NCBI GenBank assembly: GCA_030447785.1
Contig: JAUJOF010000001.1
Span: 290,293 to 346,590, forward strand
DNA from: Solirubrobacteraceae bacterium
Lineage (GTDB): Bacteria > Actinomycetota > Thermoleophilia > Solirubrobacterales > Solirubrobacteraceae
Reading direction: 5' to 3'
DNA length: 56,298 bases
Positions 8,298 through 16,985 of the stretch are shown in pieces (the first letter of the stretch is position 1; each line of letters starts with the position of its first letter). Under the pieces are notes generated by a model that did no database searches, was not told where the DNA came from, and saw only the letters and a program-made list of their open reading frames with translations. A program made the position numbers and the translations under genes.

Positions 8298-9328
8298 GTG
8301 TCGCGGCCACGCTGCCCGCCGTGCGACCGCTCGACGCCACCGCCTCGCGCGCGGCCGCGCAGCGCCAGGCCCAGCTGCTCAAGCCTCCCGGGGCGCTGGG
8401 GCGCCTCGAGGAGCTGGCGGTGTGGATGGCCGGAGTGACCGCCACCCCGCGCCCTGATCCCCGCGCGCGGATCGTGGTCGCCGCGGCCGACCACGGCGTG
8501 ACCGCGCAGGGCGTCTCCGCCTACCCCCAGGCGCTCACCGCCCAGATGCTGGCGGCCTTCGACGCCGGCCACGCCGCCATCGCCGTCCTGGCCGGCCACA
8601 GCCAGGCCGCCCTGGTGCTGGTCGACGCCGGGGTGATCGATCCACCGGCGGTGCCCGCCGTGCCCGCGGGGCTGCCCGCGCCCTCGGCCGACCTCTCGCG
8701 TGAGCCGGCGCTGACCGTCGAGCAGCTCGAGCGCGCGCTGGAGCTCGGGCGCTCGCTCGCCGCGCAGGCGGCGGACGATGGCGTCCACCTGCTGCTGGGC
8801 GGGGAGATGGGCATCGGCAACACCACGCCCGCGGCCTGCGTGGCTGCCGCGCTGACCGGCGCCTCCCCGGCCGCGGTGGCCGGGCGTGGCACCGGGCTGG
8901 ACGACGCCGGCCTGGAGCGCAAGCAAGCCGTCATCGCCCGCGCGCTGGCGGTCCACGCGGGCACGCTGAACGATCCCCTCGAGGTCCTGCGCCGCCTGGG
9001 CGGCGGGGAGCTCGCTGTCCTGTGCGGCCTGGCGCTGGGCGCCGGGGAACACGGCCTGGGCTACGTCTGCGACGGGGTCATCGCCACGGCCGCCGTGGCG
9101 GTGGCGGTGTCCCTGCAACCAGACCTGCGCCCGCGGCTGCTGGCCGCCCACCGCTCCACCGAGCCCGCTCACGGCCTGATGCTGGAATGGCTGGGCCTCG
9201 ACCCGCTGCTCGACCTGGGCCTGCGCCTGGGAGAGGGCACCGGGGCGGCCGCGGCGCTGCTGCTGGTGGCGGCCGCCTGCCGGCTGCACGACGGGATGGC
9301 CACCTTCGCCGAGGCGGGGGTGGGCTGA
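8294..9328 (+). CDS. cobT: Nicotinate-nucleotide:dimethylbenzimidazole phosphoribosyltransferase CobT
   Basis: 344 residues, ATG overlapping the cobQ stop. CobT makes alpha-ribazole phosphate, the lower-ligand nucleotide of cobalamin. Motifs seen are LLKPPGALGRLEELAVW at residues 28-44, the substrate loop ADHGVTAQGVSAYP near 70-83, GGEMGIGNTTPAA near 169 and the C-terminal LGEGTGAAAALLLV containing the catalytic glutamate. Length is normal and the frame is intact. A TGATG overlap couples it to cobG. Confidence 0.95.
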   Translation: MSVAATLPAVRPLDATASRAAAQRQAQLLKPPGALGRLEELAVWMAGVTATPRPDPRARIVVAAADHGVTAQGVSAYPQALTAQMLAAFDAGHAAIAVLAGHSQAALVLVDAGVIDPPAVPAVPAGLPAPSADLSREPALTVEQLERALELGRSLAAQAADDGVHLLLGGEMGIGNTTPAACVAAALTGASPAAVAGRGTGLDDAGLERKQAVIARALAVHAGTLNDPLEVLRRLGGGELAVLCGLALGAGEHGLGYVCDGVIATAAVAVAVSLQPDLRPRLLAAHRSTEPAHGLMLEWLGLDPLLDLGLRLGEGTGAAAALLLVAAACRLHDGMATFAEAGVG

Positions 9329-10602
9329 TGGGCGCCCTCGCCCGGACGGCGGCGCGCGAGCCGTCGACCGTCGCGGGCGCCCCCCGGGCAGGCGACGACC
9401 GCTGCCCGGGCGTGCTGCGCCTCCACCCCGCGCAGGACGGCGCGCTGGCCCGGGTACGTCTGGCGGGCGGGCGGCTGGAGGCGCGGGGCGCCGAGGCCCT
9501 GGCCGAGGCGGCCGCCCTGGGCAGCGGGATCATCGAGCTCACCTCACGGGCCAATCTGCAGGTGCGCGGGCTGCCGGCCGCGGCGGGCGAGCAGCTCGCC
9601 GCGCTGCTGGCCGGGGCGGGCCTCCTGCCCTCGATCGCCCACGACCGGGTGCGCAACATCATGGCGGCGCCGCTGGGCGGGCGTCATCCGCGAGCGTGCG
9701 CGCCCACCGACGCGGTGGTCGGGGCCCTTGACCGGGGGCTGTGCGCCGACCCCGTTCTGGCCGCGTTGCCCGGGCGGTTCCTGTTCGCCGTCGACGACGG
9801 CAGCGGGCACGCGCCGGTGGCGGACGCCGACGTGGCGCTCGTCGCCGAGGGCGAGGACGCCTTCGCCGTGGTGCTGGCCGGCGTGCCCACGACGATCCGC
9901 GTCACGGCGGCGGGCGCGCCCGAGGCCGCGCTCGCGGCCGCCGGGGCCTTCCTCGCGGCGCGCGAGGGCGGGGCGGAGGAGGCCTGGCGCATCGCCGAGC
10001 TTCCCGCCGGCTCGGCCGCCGTCGCGCGCGCGCTGGGGGGGAGGATGGCACCCGACAAAGACCGGGCCGCGCTCCGTGGCCGCCCCGATCGCCTGCAGCC
10101 CGGGCGCCTGGCCCAGCGCGATGCCCGGACCGCGCTGACCGCGCTGGCGCCCCTGGGGCGCATCGACCGCTCCGGCGCCGTGGGGCTCGCCGGGCTGGCG
10201 CGCTCGACGGGCGGCACGCTGCGGGTCTCCGCGCATCGCACCATCACCCTCGCCGACGTCGCGCCCGCCGAGGCCGACGGCGCGCTCGCGCAGCTGGGCC
10301 GCCTGGGCCTGGTCACCGCCCCCGGGTCGGGCTGGGAGGGGCTGTCGGCCTGCGCCGGGCTGGGCGCGTGCGCACGGGCGCGTGTGGACGTCCGCGCCGC
10401 GGCGGGCCGCCGCGCCGCCGTGCGGGACCCGGGCGCCGCGGTCGAGCACTGGTCGGCCTGCGAGCGGCGCTGCGGCGAGCCGAACGAGGCGGGCGTGACC
10501 GTCGCCGCGCGGGACGGCGAGCTCGAGGTCCGCGGCGCGGGCGCCCCGGGCGCCGCGCGCAGCGTCGAGGAGGCCCACGCGCTCCTGAAGGACGCCGGGT
10601 GA
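9328..10602 (+). CDS. cobG: Precorrin-3B synthase CobG
   Basis: 424 residues from ATG 9328, chosen because it overlaps the cobT stop. CobG is the oxygen-dependent monooxygenase that converts precorrin-3A to precorrin-3B, so it marks the aerobic pathway. It has the sulfite/nitrite-reductase fold: two ferredoxin-like halves, with SRANLQVRGLP near residue 72 and the 4Fe-4S/sirohaem signature C-x5-C (CAGLGAC) followed by C-x3-C (CERRC) near residues 346-388. The frame is intact. It overlaps cobH (GTGA). Confidence 0.93.
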   Translation: MGALARTAAREPSTVAGAPRAGDDRCPGVLRLHPAQDGALARVRLAGGRLEARGAEALAEAAALGSGIIELTSRANLQVRGLPAAAGEQLAALLAGAGLLPSIAHDRVRNIMAAPLGGRHPRACAPTDAVVGALDRGLCADPVLAALPGRFLFAVDDGSGHAPVADADVALVAEGEDAFAVVLAGVPTTIRVTAAGAPEAALAAAGAFLAAREGGAEEAWRIAELPAGSAAVARALGGRMAPDKDRAALRGRPDRLQPGRLAQRDARTALTALAPLGRIDRSGAVGLAGLARSTGGTLRVSAHRTITLADVAPAEADGALAQLGRLGLVTAPGSGWEGLSACAGLGACARARVDVRAAAGRRAAVRDPGAAVEHWSACERRCGEPNEAGVTVAARDGELEVRGAGAPGAARSVEEAHALLKDAG

Positions 10603-11222
10603 TCGACTACCTGCGCGACGGGGCGGAGATCTACCGCCGGTCCTTCGCGACGATCCGCTCGAGGCCGACCTGTCGGGCTTGGACCGTGCTCGCGCGCACC
10701 GTGGTGCGGATGATCCACGCCTGCGGCATGGTGGACCTCGTCCGCGACGTGGCCGCCTCGGAGGGCTTCGCCACTGCCACCGCGGCCGCGCTGGCCGGCG
10801 GCGCGCCGATCCTGTGTGACACCGCGATGGTCGCCTCGGGCATCACGCGCGCGAGGCTGCCCGCCCACAACGACGTGGTGTGCACGCTCGCCGACGCGGA
10901 GGTCCCCCAGCTGGCCCGCGACATGGGCAACACCCGCACCGCGGCGGCGATGGAGCGCTGGCGTGAGCGCGTGGAGGGCGCCGTGGTCGTGGTGGGCAAC
11001 GCGCCGACCGCCCTCTTCCGGCTGCTGGAGCTCGTCGAGGAGGGCGCGGGGCGCCCCGCCGCGGTCATCGGCGTCCCGGTGGGGTTCGTCGGCGCCGCCG
11101 AGTCCAAGCTCGCCCTGGCCGAGCACCCTGCCGAACTCGAGCATCTCGTGGTGCACGGCCGGCGTGGGGGCAGCGCCATGGCCGCCGCCGCGGTCAACGC
11201 ACTGGCCCGGGAGGAGGAATGA
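10599..11222 (+). CDS. cobH: Precorrin-8X methylmutase CobH
   Basis: 207 residues from GTG 10599. CobH moves the C-11 methyl group to C-12 to form hydrogenobyrinate. The motifs DGAEIYRRSFATIR, VVRMIHACGMVDL (containing the catalytic His), GAPILCDTAMVASGI and IGVPVGFVGAAESK are all present. Between residues 20 and 30 the translation reads SRPTCRAWT, whereas an adjacent frame gives the family-like EADLSGLD. This suggests two nearby compensating indels at 10657-10690. The remainder is in frame and the active site seems unaffected. Overlaps cobI (ATGA). Confidence 0.92.
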   Translation: MIDYLRDGAEIYRRSFATIRSRPTCRAWTVLARTVVRMIHACGMVDLVRDVAASEGFATATAAALAGGAPILCDTAMVASGITRARLPAHNDVVCTLADAEVPQLARDMGNTRTAAAMERWRERVEGAVVVVGNAPTALFRLLELVEEGAGRPAAVIGVPVGFVGAAESKLALAEHPAELEHLVVHGRRGGSAMAAAAVNALAREEE

Positions 11223-12721
11223 ACGGGCGGCTGTTCGGCGTTGGCGTCGGCCCCGGCGACCCCGAGCTGGTGACCGTCAAGGCCCAGCGTCTGATCGAGG
11301 CCGCCGACGTCATCGGCTACCCGTGTGCCCGCCATGGGCGCAGCATGGCGCGCCGGGCCGCCGCGCCGTACCTGCGCGCCGACCAGATCGAGGAGGCGCT
11401 CACCTACCCGGTGACCACCGAGGCCACCGATTCCCAGGAGGCCTACGAGGAGCTGCTGCGCGGCTTCTACGACCAGAGCGCCGAGGTCCTCGCCGAGCAC
11501 CTGGTGGCGGGGCGCGACGTCGTGGTGCTCTGCGAAGGCGATCCCTTCTTCTACGGCTCCTACATGTACCTCCACGAGCGCCTCGCGCACCGCTTCGCCA
11601 CCGAGGTGGTGCCCGGCGTGACCGCGTTCAGCGCCGCCGCCGCAGCGGCCGGGACCCCGCTGGCCAAGCGCGACGACCTCTTCACCGTGGTGCCCGGCAC
11701 CCTGCCGCGCGAAAGCCTGGCGGCCGAGCTGCGCGGCGCTGACGCCGCGGTGGTGATGAAGCTCGGGCGTACCTTCCCCGCCGTCGCCGACGCCGCGCGG
11801 GACGCAGGCGTGGCACAGCGGGCCGTCTACGTGGAGCGCGCCAGCGCGCCGGAGCAGCGCTTGGCCGCCCTGGACGAGGTCGACGGCGACGTCCCCTACA
11901 TGTCGCTGCTGCTGGTGCCCACCGCCAACGCCCCCCGGGGAAGCCCCGGCCCTCCTACGAGCGAGGCCGCGTCTCGGTGGTGGGGCTCGGTCCGGCAGGC
12001 CCCCGCTGGCTGACGCCCGAGGCGCGCGCCGAGCTCGCCGAGGCCGACCACCTGGTCGGCTACGAGACCTACCTGGCCCGCGTCACCCCGCGCCCGGGCC
12101 AGCAACTGCACTCGAGCGACAACCGGGTTGAGGCCCAGCGTGCCCGCCTGGCGCTCGACCTGGCCGCCGGCGGCGCGCGGGTGGCCGTGGTCTCCTCCGG
12201 CGACCCCGGAATCTTCGCCATGGCCGCCGCGGTGCTGGAGGTGGCCGAGGCCGACCGCGACGGCGTCGAGGTGCGCGTGGTGCCCGGCCTCTCGGCGATG
12301 CAGGCGGCGGCGGCCCGCGTGGGCGCCCCGCTGGGCCACGACTTCTGCGTGCTGTCGCTGTCCGATCAACTCAAGCCGTGGGAGGTCATCGAGCGCCGTC
12401 TCGAGGCGGCGGGCGCCGCTGACCTCGTGCTGGCCCTCTACAACCCCGCTTCGCGCACCCGCAAGGAGCAGCTCGAGCGCGCGAGAGGTGCTGCTGGGCC
12501 ACCGCGCCCCCGACACGCCGGTCGTCGTGGCTCGGGCGGTGGGCGGCGAGGATGAGTCGGTCACCGTCACGACGCTGCGCGACCTGGACTGCGACGTCGT
12601 GGACATGCGCACACTGCTGCTCGTGGGCTCCACGCAAACCCGGGTCGCGCCCGGCACGAACGCCACACCCCGCGTCTACACCCCGCGCAGCTACGCCCCC
12701 GCTGCCGCTCCGTGTCCATGA
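11219..12721 (+). CDS. cobIJ: Fused precorrin-2 C20- and precorrin-3B C17-methyltransferase CobIJ, frame-broken
   Basis: The first part (11219 to about 11935) is CobI: GVGVGPGDPELVTVKAQ, GDPFFYGSYMYLHERL and VVPGVTAFSAAAAA are tetrapyrrole-methylase signatures. The second (about 11947-12721) is CobJ: VVGLGPAGPRWLTPEA, SSGDPGIFAMAAAVLE and a C-terminal VGSTQTR. Fusion of the two is common in Actinobacteria. The frame changes at a run of six C (11931-11936) between the halves, and again near 12483, where ERAR is followed in the other frame by EVLLGHRAPDTPVVVAR. As read, the product stops at 12013 in one frame. Last gene of the operon. Confidence 0.88.
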
Positions 12722-13004
12722 GCTCTGCCGACGTGCTCGATGGCCATCCGCGTCGCGCCGATGGCTGAGCTTGCGAGGGGTGAGAGGAGCCGGTTAGAGT
12801 CGGGCCGTGGCGCACACCCCCGCGCCTCGTCCACCGCGCCACGATGGTCAGCTCAAAGGCAAGAGCTATCGCTGCGCGAGCGGGGCGCCGGCGTCGTGTC
12901 ACATCAGGGCTGGTGCACTGTTCGGCACCCGACACTGGCGCAGTTTTCGCTGCCCCTTGACGGGAGGTCATCGAACCCGCGTGCGGTCTGCAGATGCCCC
13001 TCAG

Positions 13005-13448
13005 TCAGTCGCACCACCAGCAATAGTGCACGCCGCCGAAGCGAACATCCGCCGCATTCATGCAGGACTGGCGCCGCGGGTCCCAACCGCTCCAGCGGTC
13101 GAGGCACTCTGCTTGCATCGCGTCCAGGAAGGCGAAGTCGCAGTCATTTCGTGCCCTGCGATCGTTCTGGATCGTGCCCACCCGATCGCGGATAGCCTGC
13201 CAGCAATGGTCGTGCTGGTGACACTCGTCCGTGAAGTCGAAGCTCATTCCGGTCTCTCGCGACCAGGAGCAGTAGTCCGTGCTGTGGGCAGAGGCCGACG
13301 ACGCACCGAGCGCCAGCACCGCCGCTGCCAGCGCCGCCGCTGCCAGGCCGGCGAGGCAGATCGCGCGAAGAGGCCTCCGCTTCGACATCACCGGCCAGCA
13401 GCCGCCGGTGAGGGCCGTACTCCCGGTGGTGTCTCCCTTCGTGACCAT
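13005..13448 (-). CDS. Secreted prokaryotic phospholipase A2
   Basis: 147 residues. ATG 13448 is chosen because GGAGGAGG lies about nine bases upstream; ATG 13388 has no such site. After a basic stretch there is a hydrophobic signal segment (AICLAGLAAAALAAAVLALG) and an AHS cleavage region. The mature part holds DECHQHDHCW, the Ca2+/His-Asp catalytic motif of prokaryotic phospholipase A2, and six cysteines in all, probably disulphide-bonded. It would hydrolyse sn-2 acyl chains outside the cell. It is an isolated gene placed directly downstream of the convergent cobIJ. Confidence 0.85.
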   Translation of the reverse strand: MVTKGDTTGSTALTGGCWPVMSKRRPLRAICLAGLAAAALAAAVLALGASSASAHSTDYCSWSRETGMSFDFTDECHQHDHCWQAIRDRVGTIQNDRRARNDCDFAFLDAMQAECLDRWSGWDPRRQSCMNAADVRFGGVHYCWWCD

Positions 13449-13575
13449 GTGGTTCTACCTCCTCCAACGGTGTTGGAAAGCCCCCAGGCAGGTCTGGCCC
13501 CCGGAAGCCGTTCAGGAGGCAGTACCCAGTCGGTCGGCGGTGTAACTGGCCTTGGAACGCGCTTCACGAGCGGCA

Positions 13576-13670
13576 TCGTTGAGCGGTCGCGTGCGTCGCT
13601 GGCCGTGGCGCTGCTCGGCGATCGGGAGCTCGTGCTCGATGAGCCGACCGTGGCGCTCGATCGCGCATGA
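13576..13670 (+). pseudogene. Remnant of an ABC transporter ATPase
   Basis: About 30 codons read SRASLAVALLGDRELVLDEP followed by TVALDRA and a stop. This is the stretch between the ABC signature and Walker B of ABC ATPases, with no Walker A or signature LSGG before it. It is too short to function, and nothing matching flanks it. Confidence 0.6.
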
Positions 13671-13804
13671 GCGCGCGCGTCACGCTTGCAACCGCCCACG
13701 GGTTGCCGCCCAACTGCGCCGCGACCAACGCACGCATGAGGGAGCCGCGGTGGCCGCGTGACGCCGCCGCAGCGCCCCTCTTCGTGCCCTCGGGTGCTGT
13801 CGTG

Positions 13805-14371
13805 TCCAGGGGGAGGCTCGCCGCGAACGAGCTCGATCACCTCCTCCCACAGCCTTCCGTGGCGTGACCACCGCGGGGGTGCAGCAGCGCCGACGTCGTG
13901 GTACGCGCGGTAGTCGGCAATCTCCTGGGAAGGACGGTCGCTCACGGCGTGAATCCCCGAGAGAGCCCGCGCGAGCCCCGCCGAGGAACGCGTCCATGCT
14001 CCGGAAGCCCGGGCGGGCGGCCGGTCAGGCGGGTGACCAGCATCGTCGGGACGTCGCACACCGCGCCCGCGGCATCGGCGGCGACAAGCCGCGGTACGGG
14101 GGACCGACGACTCCGCGAGCAGCTCGAGCACCGCCGCCTCGCGCTGCACCGTGAAGTCGGGGTCCTCGACGACCCACTGGGGCCGTGCCCAGCGGCGCAG
14201 GACGAGCCGGTGACTGCCGCCGTGGCGGTCGATGACCGTGAGCGCGTGGTTTGCGTGCCAGCCGCCCGTGGTGAGACGGCGCATGGCGGCGATGCGGCTG
14301 CCGGCGCCGATCGAGTCGGCGACCCAGCGCAGCGTCGGGCCGCCGACCATGGAGGACTGGATCGTGCTCAT
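13805..14371 (-). pseudogene. Decayed aminoglycoside-phosphotransferase-family kinase
   Basis: From ATG 14371 the frame has an APH-like N-lobe (VADSIGAGSRIAAMRRLTTG, then HRLVLRRW and a Glu-containing helix). After about residue 93 the family-like continuation VCDVPTMLVTRLTGRPPGLP lies in another frame, then LARALSGIHAV returns to the first. LWEEVIELVRGEPPPG is the last recognisable segment. The catalytic HxDxxxxN loop and C-terminus are missing. At least two frame changes plus loss of the C-lobe mark it as a pseudogene. Its 5' end overlaps the opposite-strand remnant at 14358. Confidence 0.65.
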
Positions 14372-15000
14372 CTCCGACTACGCGCTGCGCTGTCTGCGCG
14401 CCCACCCCGACGAGGCCGGCGCCGCCACGCGCCGCCTCGACGAGCTGGCGATCGCGCTGGCCGATCTGGGCTTCTCGCTGACGCGCACCGGCATCCGCGC
14501 CGGGCGCACCGACATCGACCGGGTGCTCGTGCACTCGTCGGCCAAGCCCCTACGCGCGTGCGACGCGCTCGCCGCCGAGCTCGACGCGCGCGCCGGCGAC
14601 CTCCGCGCCGTCGTGCTCTGCGACAGCGAGCGGCCGCCGAAGCGCCCGGAGGGAACGCCCCTGGAGCTTGGCGGCGGTGGCCGAGGCCTCGTGGGGGCGA
14701 ACGCGGCGGACCCGAGGTTGGCGCTCACCCGGCCGCTGCTCGTGACGGCAGAGACGTTCGCGTGCTCGGCGCAGGACGCCGACGCCCTAACCGCGGAGTT
14801 GCGTGCCCTCGGCCTCGCCACCGCCGCACTGCGGCGCTCGGGCGACCTCGTCTTCGTCCTACCACGAAGCTTTCGCGCGCTGGCTTGGCGCAGGCGAGCT
14901 GCGCTACGCCGTCTCCTCCGAGGTCGGGCGCGCCGCCCTCGCCCAGGCCTCCGGGGTGCCCGAGGTCTTCGAGGGCCAGCCGCGGCGGCTATGGCTGTAG
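14358..15000 (+). pseudogene. Remnant resembling internal and C-terminal parts of a superfamily II helicase
   Basis: The plus-strand frame from 14358 reads as a folded protein (YALRCLRAHPDEAGAATRRL, VLVHSSAKPLRACDALAAEL, RAVVLCDSERPPKRPEG, RPLLVTAETFACSAQDADAL). This resembles the region around motif IV of large actinobacterial DEAD/DEAH helicases, where the strand order runs from reporting a known state to re-entry of the RecA-2 domain. Near 14865 the frame changes and an apparent C-terminus follows (EAFARWLGAGELRYAVSSEV to a stop at 15000). Helicase motifs I, II and VI are absent. The family assignment is from memory and tentative. Confidence 0.4.
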
Positions 15001-15167
15001 CCGGACAGCTGGACTCTCCAGGGGCTCCGCCGTACCTGCCCGGCTTCGAGCGCCGAGGCGAACCGGCTGGATGGAGTTTTTCCTCCCTCGATGAGTTTGC
15101 GGCGATGATCGGGTCTTGGGAATGTGAGTCATCGAGGCGCCGGGCGGCCGGCGCGAAGGGGAGTAGC

Positions 15168-15539
15168 ATGGGACAACCGGTCGTGCACTTCGAGGTCATC
15201 GGGAAGGACGGGGCCGCGCTGCAGCGCTACTACGCCGAGCTCTTCGGCTGGGAGATCGACGCGGCCAACCCCATGAACTACGGGCTCGTGGCGCGCGAGG
15301 GCAACACCAACGCCGACGGGGCCGGGATCGGCGGCGGCGTCGGCGTCGGCCCGGAGGGCTACGAGGGCCACGTGACCTTCTACGTCGAGGTACCCGACGT
15401 CGAGGCCGCCCTCGTCGAGGCCGAGCGCCGCGGTGGCCGGCGGCTCATGGGCCCCGACAAGGTCACCGACGAGATCGAGATCGGCCAGTTCGCCGACCCC
15501 GAAGGGCACGTGATCGGCCTGACGGCGGCGGCGTCGTAG
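15168..15539 (+). CDS. VOC-family (glyoxalase-like) protein
   Basis: 123 residues from ATG 15168 with a GAAGGGGA site upstream; the open frame extends further 5' but that part belongs to the helicase-like remnant. The product is a single vicinal-oxygen-chelate module: VVHFEVIGKDGAALQRYYAE, LFGWEID, then HVTFYVEVPDVEAALVEAER and FADPEGHVIGL. The His and Glu metal positions of the fold can be guessed but not proven. Such single-domain VOC proteins are often dimers of unknown substrate. No frame break. Confidence 0.85.
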   Translation: MGQPVVHFEVIGKDGAALQRYYAELFGWEIDAANPMNYGLVAREGNTNADGAGIGGGVGVGPEGYEGHVTFYVEVPDVEAALVEAERRGGRRLMGPDKVTDEIEIGQFADPEGHVIGLTAAAS

Positions 15540-15623
15540 CGCTGAGAGGGCCATGACGCATCACAGCCTCGAAGGTCACGGCGGCGTGTTGCAGCGGGCC
15601 GGCCTGCCGGGGCGGCTGGATTG

Positions 15624-16168
15624 ATGCCCGACCAGTTGCACTTCACCGCCTCCGAGGAGGCCAACGCGCTGATCGCGGCCGATCCCCTGGCGCTGCTGGT
15701 GGGCTTCGCGCTGGACCAGCAGGTCACGGTGCAGAAGGCCTTCGCGGGTCCGCTGGCGCTGCGCGAGCGCCTGGGCGGTCTGGACGCGCAGACGCTCGCT
15801 TCGGCGGACCTCGAAGCGGTGTTCCGCCAGAGGCCGGCGATCCACCGCTTCCCCGCCGTGATGGCCGGGCGGGTCCACGACCTCGCGGTGCACGTGCGCG
15901 ACGAGTACGCCGGCGACGCCGCGCGCGTGTGGACCGAGGCGGGCGACGCCGACGCGCTGCGGCCCGCCTGGAGGCGCTCCCGGGCTTTGGCGAGATGAAG
16001 GTCAAGGCGCTGGGCGCGGTGCTGGCCAAGCACTTCGGCGTCGAGGCCACCCGCGAGCTCGTGCCCTGGCATCCCACGCTCGGCGACGTCGACTCGCCGC
16101 AGGCGCTGGCCGACTACCAGGCGGCCAAGCGCGCGCACAAGGCCGAGTGGTTCAAGGCCCAGCAATGA
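15624..16168 (+). CDS. HhH-GPD-type base-excision repair family protein, frame-broken
   Basis: ATG 15624. The N-terminal part (DPLALLVGFALDQQVTVQKA and FAGPLALRERLGGLD) continues to residue about 111. There the frame passes into Arg-rich nonsense ending at 15998. One frame over, LEALPGFGEMKVKALGAVLA and KHFGVE follow to a stop at 16168; this is the helix-hairpin-helix of the HhH-GPD fold. The switch lies at CTGCGGCCC (about 15957-15966), where one more G restores the frame. With that base the protein has about 181 residues. It probably binds damaged DNA; glycosylase activity is uncertain. Confidence 0.8.
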
Positions 16169-16196
16169 GTGGCGGAGCCGCCGATGCGGCCGCGGA

Positions 16197-16639
16197 TCAG
16201 GTCGAAGGACGGTCTCGCCCAATCCGGTGGATACGGGGACGACAGTGAGGTCGTCGATGCCGGCGAAGTCGTCCGGATTGGCTGTGTAGACGGGGAGCTG
16301 GTTGGCGGTCGCGATCGCGGCGATCATGGCGTCGCAGGATCGGGCGCTGGTCGTGCGACCGGCTCGTCGCAGCGATGCGGCCACGCGTCCGAACGCGCGC
16401 GCCGCCGCGGCATCGAACGCGAGCGGCGCGAAATCGGCCTCGGCCTGCTGGAGGTGCGCCTGGCGCGCCGCGCGCTCGCCCTCGTCCCGCGCGACGAGTG
16501 GACCGACCGACAGCTCGGCGAGGGTCACCGCCGTGATGAGGGGCTCGGCAGGAAGCGCCCGCGGGTCGGCGATCTTCCCGAGCAGGATCACCGTTGAGGT
16601 GTCGAGGATGCCTCGGTCGTGAGGGGCTTGCGTGCTCAG
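16197..16639 (-). CDS. vapC: VapC-like PIN-domain toxin
   Basis: The PIN fold is clear: GILDTSTVILL with the first acidic residue, ITAVTLAELSVGPL with the Glu, SCDAMIAAIATANQLPVYTA with the next Asp, and NPDDFAGID with the last. It would be a Mg2+-dependent RNase. The frame contains no ATG near its start: CTG 16639 overlaps the antitoxin stop and may be the start, or the region is mis-sequenced. At the 3' end the PIN frame stays open well past the fold, while another frame stops at 16197, so the C-terminus is uncertain. Pairs with the upstream antitoxin. Confidence 0.75.
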
Positions 16640-16871
16640 AGTCCGGCATCCACGATCTGTCGATGTCCGCGCGCAGCGCGGCGGGATCCACCGCGGGAAG
16701 GGCCCGCCACCGTTGGAGCAGCGTCTGTGCGGATAGAGCGGGCCGCGAGGCCGGGCGCAGTTCTGCGACGGGCTTCCCTGCTCGCGTGATGGTGATCTCC
16801 TCGCCGGCGGTCGCTCGGTCGACCACGGCACCACCGTTGTTGCGCAGTTCGCGAATCGTCACATCACCCAT
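16636..16871 (-). CDS. Phd/YefM-family antitoxin, frame-broken at the C-terminus
   Basis: ATG 16871. VTIRELRNNGGAVVDRATAG, then EEITITRAGKPVAEL is the Phd/YefM DNA-binding and dimerisation fold. In the starting frame the C-terminus runs into SWMPDSEHA and beyond. One frame over the expected toxin-binding tail appears as IVDAGL with a stop at 16636, which overlaps the toxin start. A single missing base near 16655 explains this; the length would then be 78 residues. It probably represses its own operon through the palindrome at 16884-16899. Confidence 0.8.
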
Positions 16872-16883
16872 AGGACCGCCAAC

Positions 16884-16899
16884 GTATCACCTGTGATAC
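16884..16899. promoter_or_regulatory. Palindromic operator of the phd-vapC module
   Basis: A perfect inverted repeat GTATCAC-CT-GTGATAC lies 12 bases upstream of the antitoxin start. It is the usual type and place of an autoregulatory Phd/YefM operator. Confidence 0.7.
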
Positions 16900-16985
16900 C
16901 TCTTTAGGTCAGCCTCCCCCGAGGAGGCCGAGACCAGATCGTCAGCGCGAGGGCGACTCGGCCCAGACGGCGGACTGTGCGAGGT

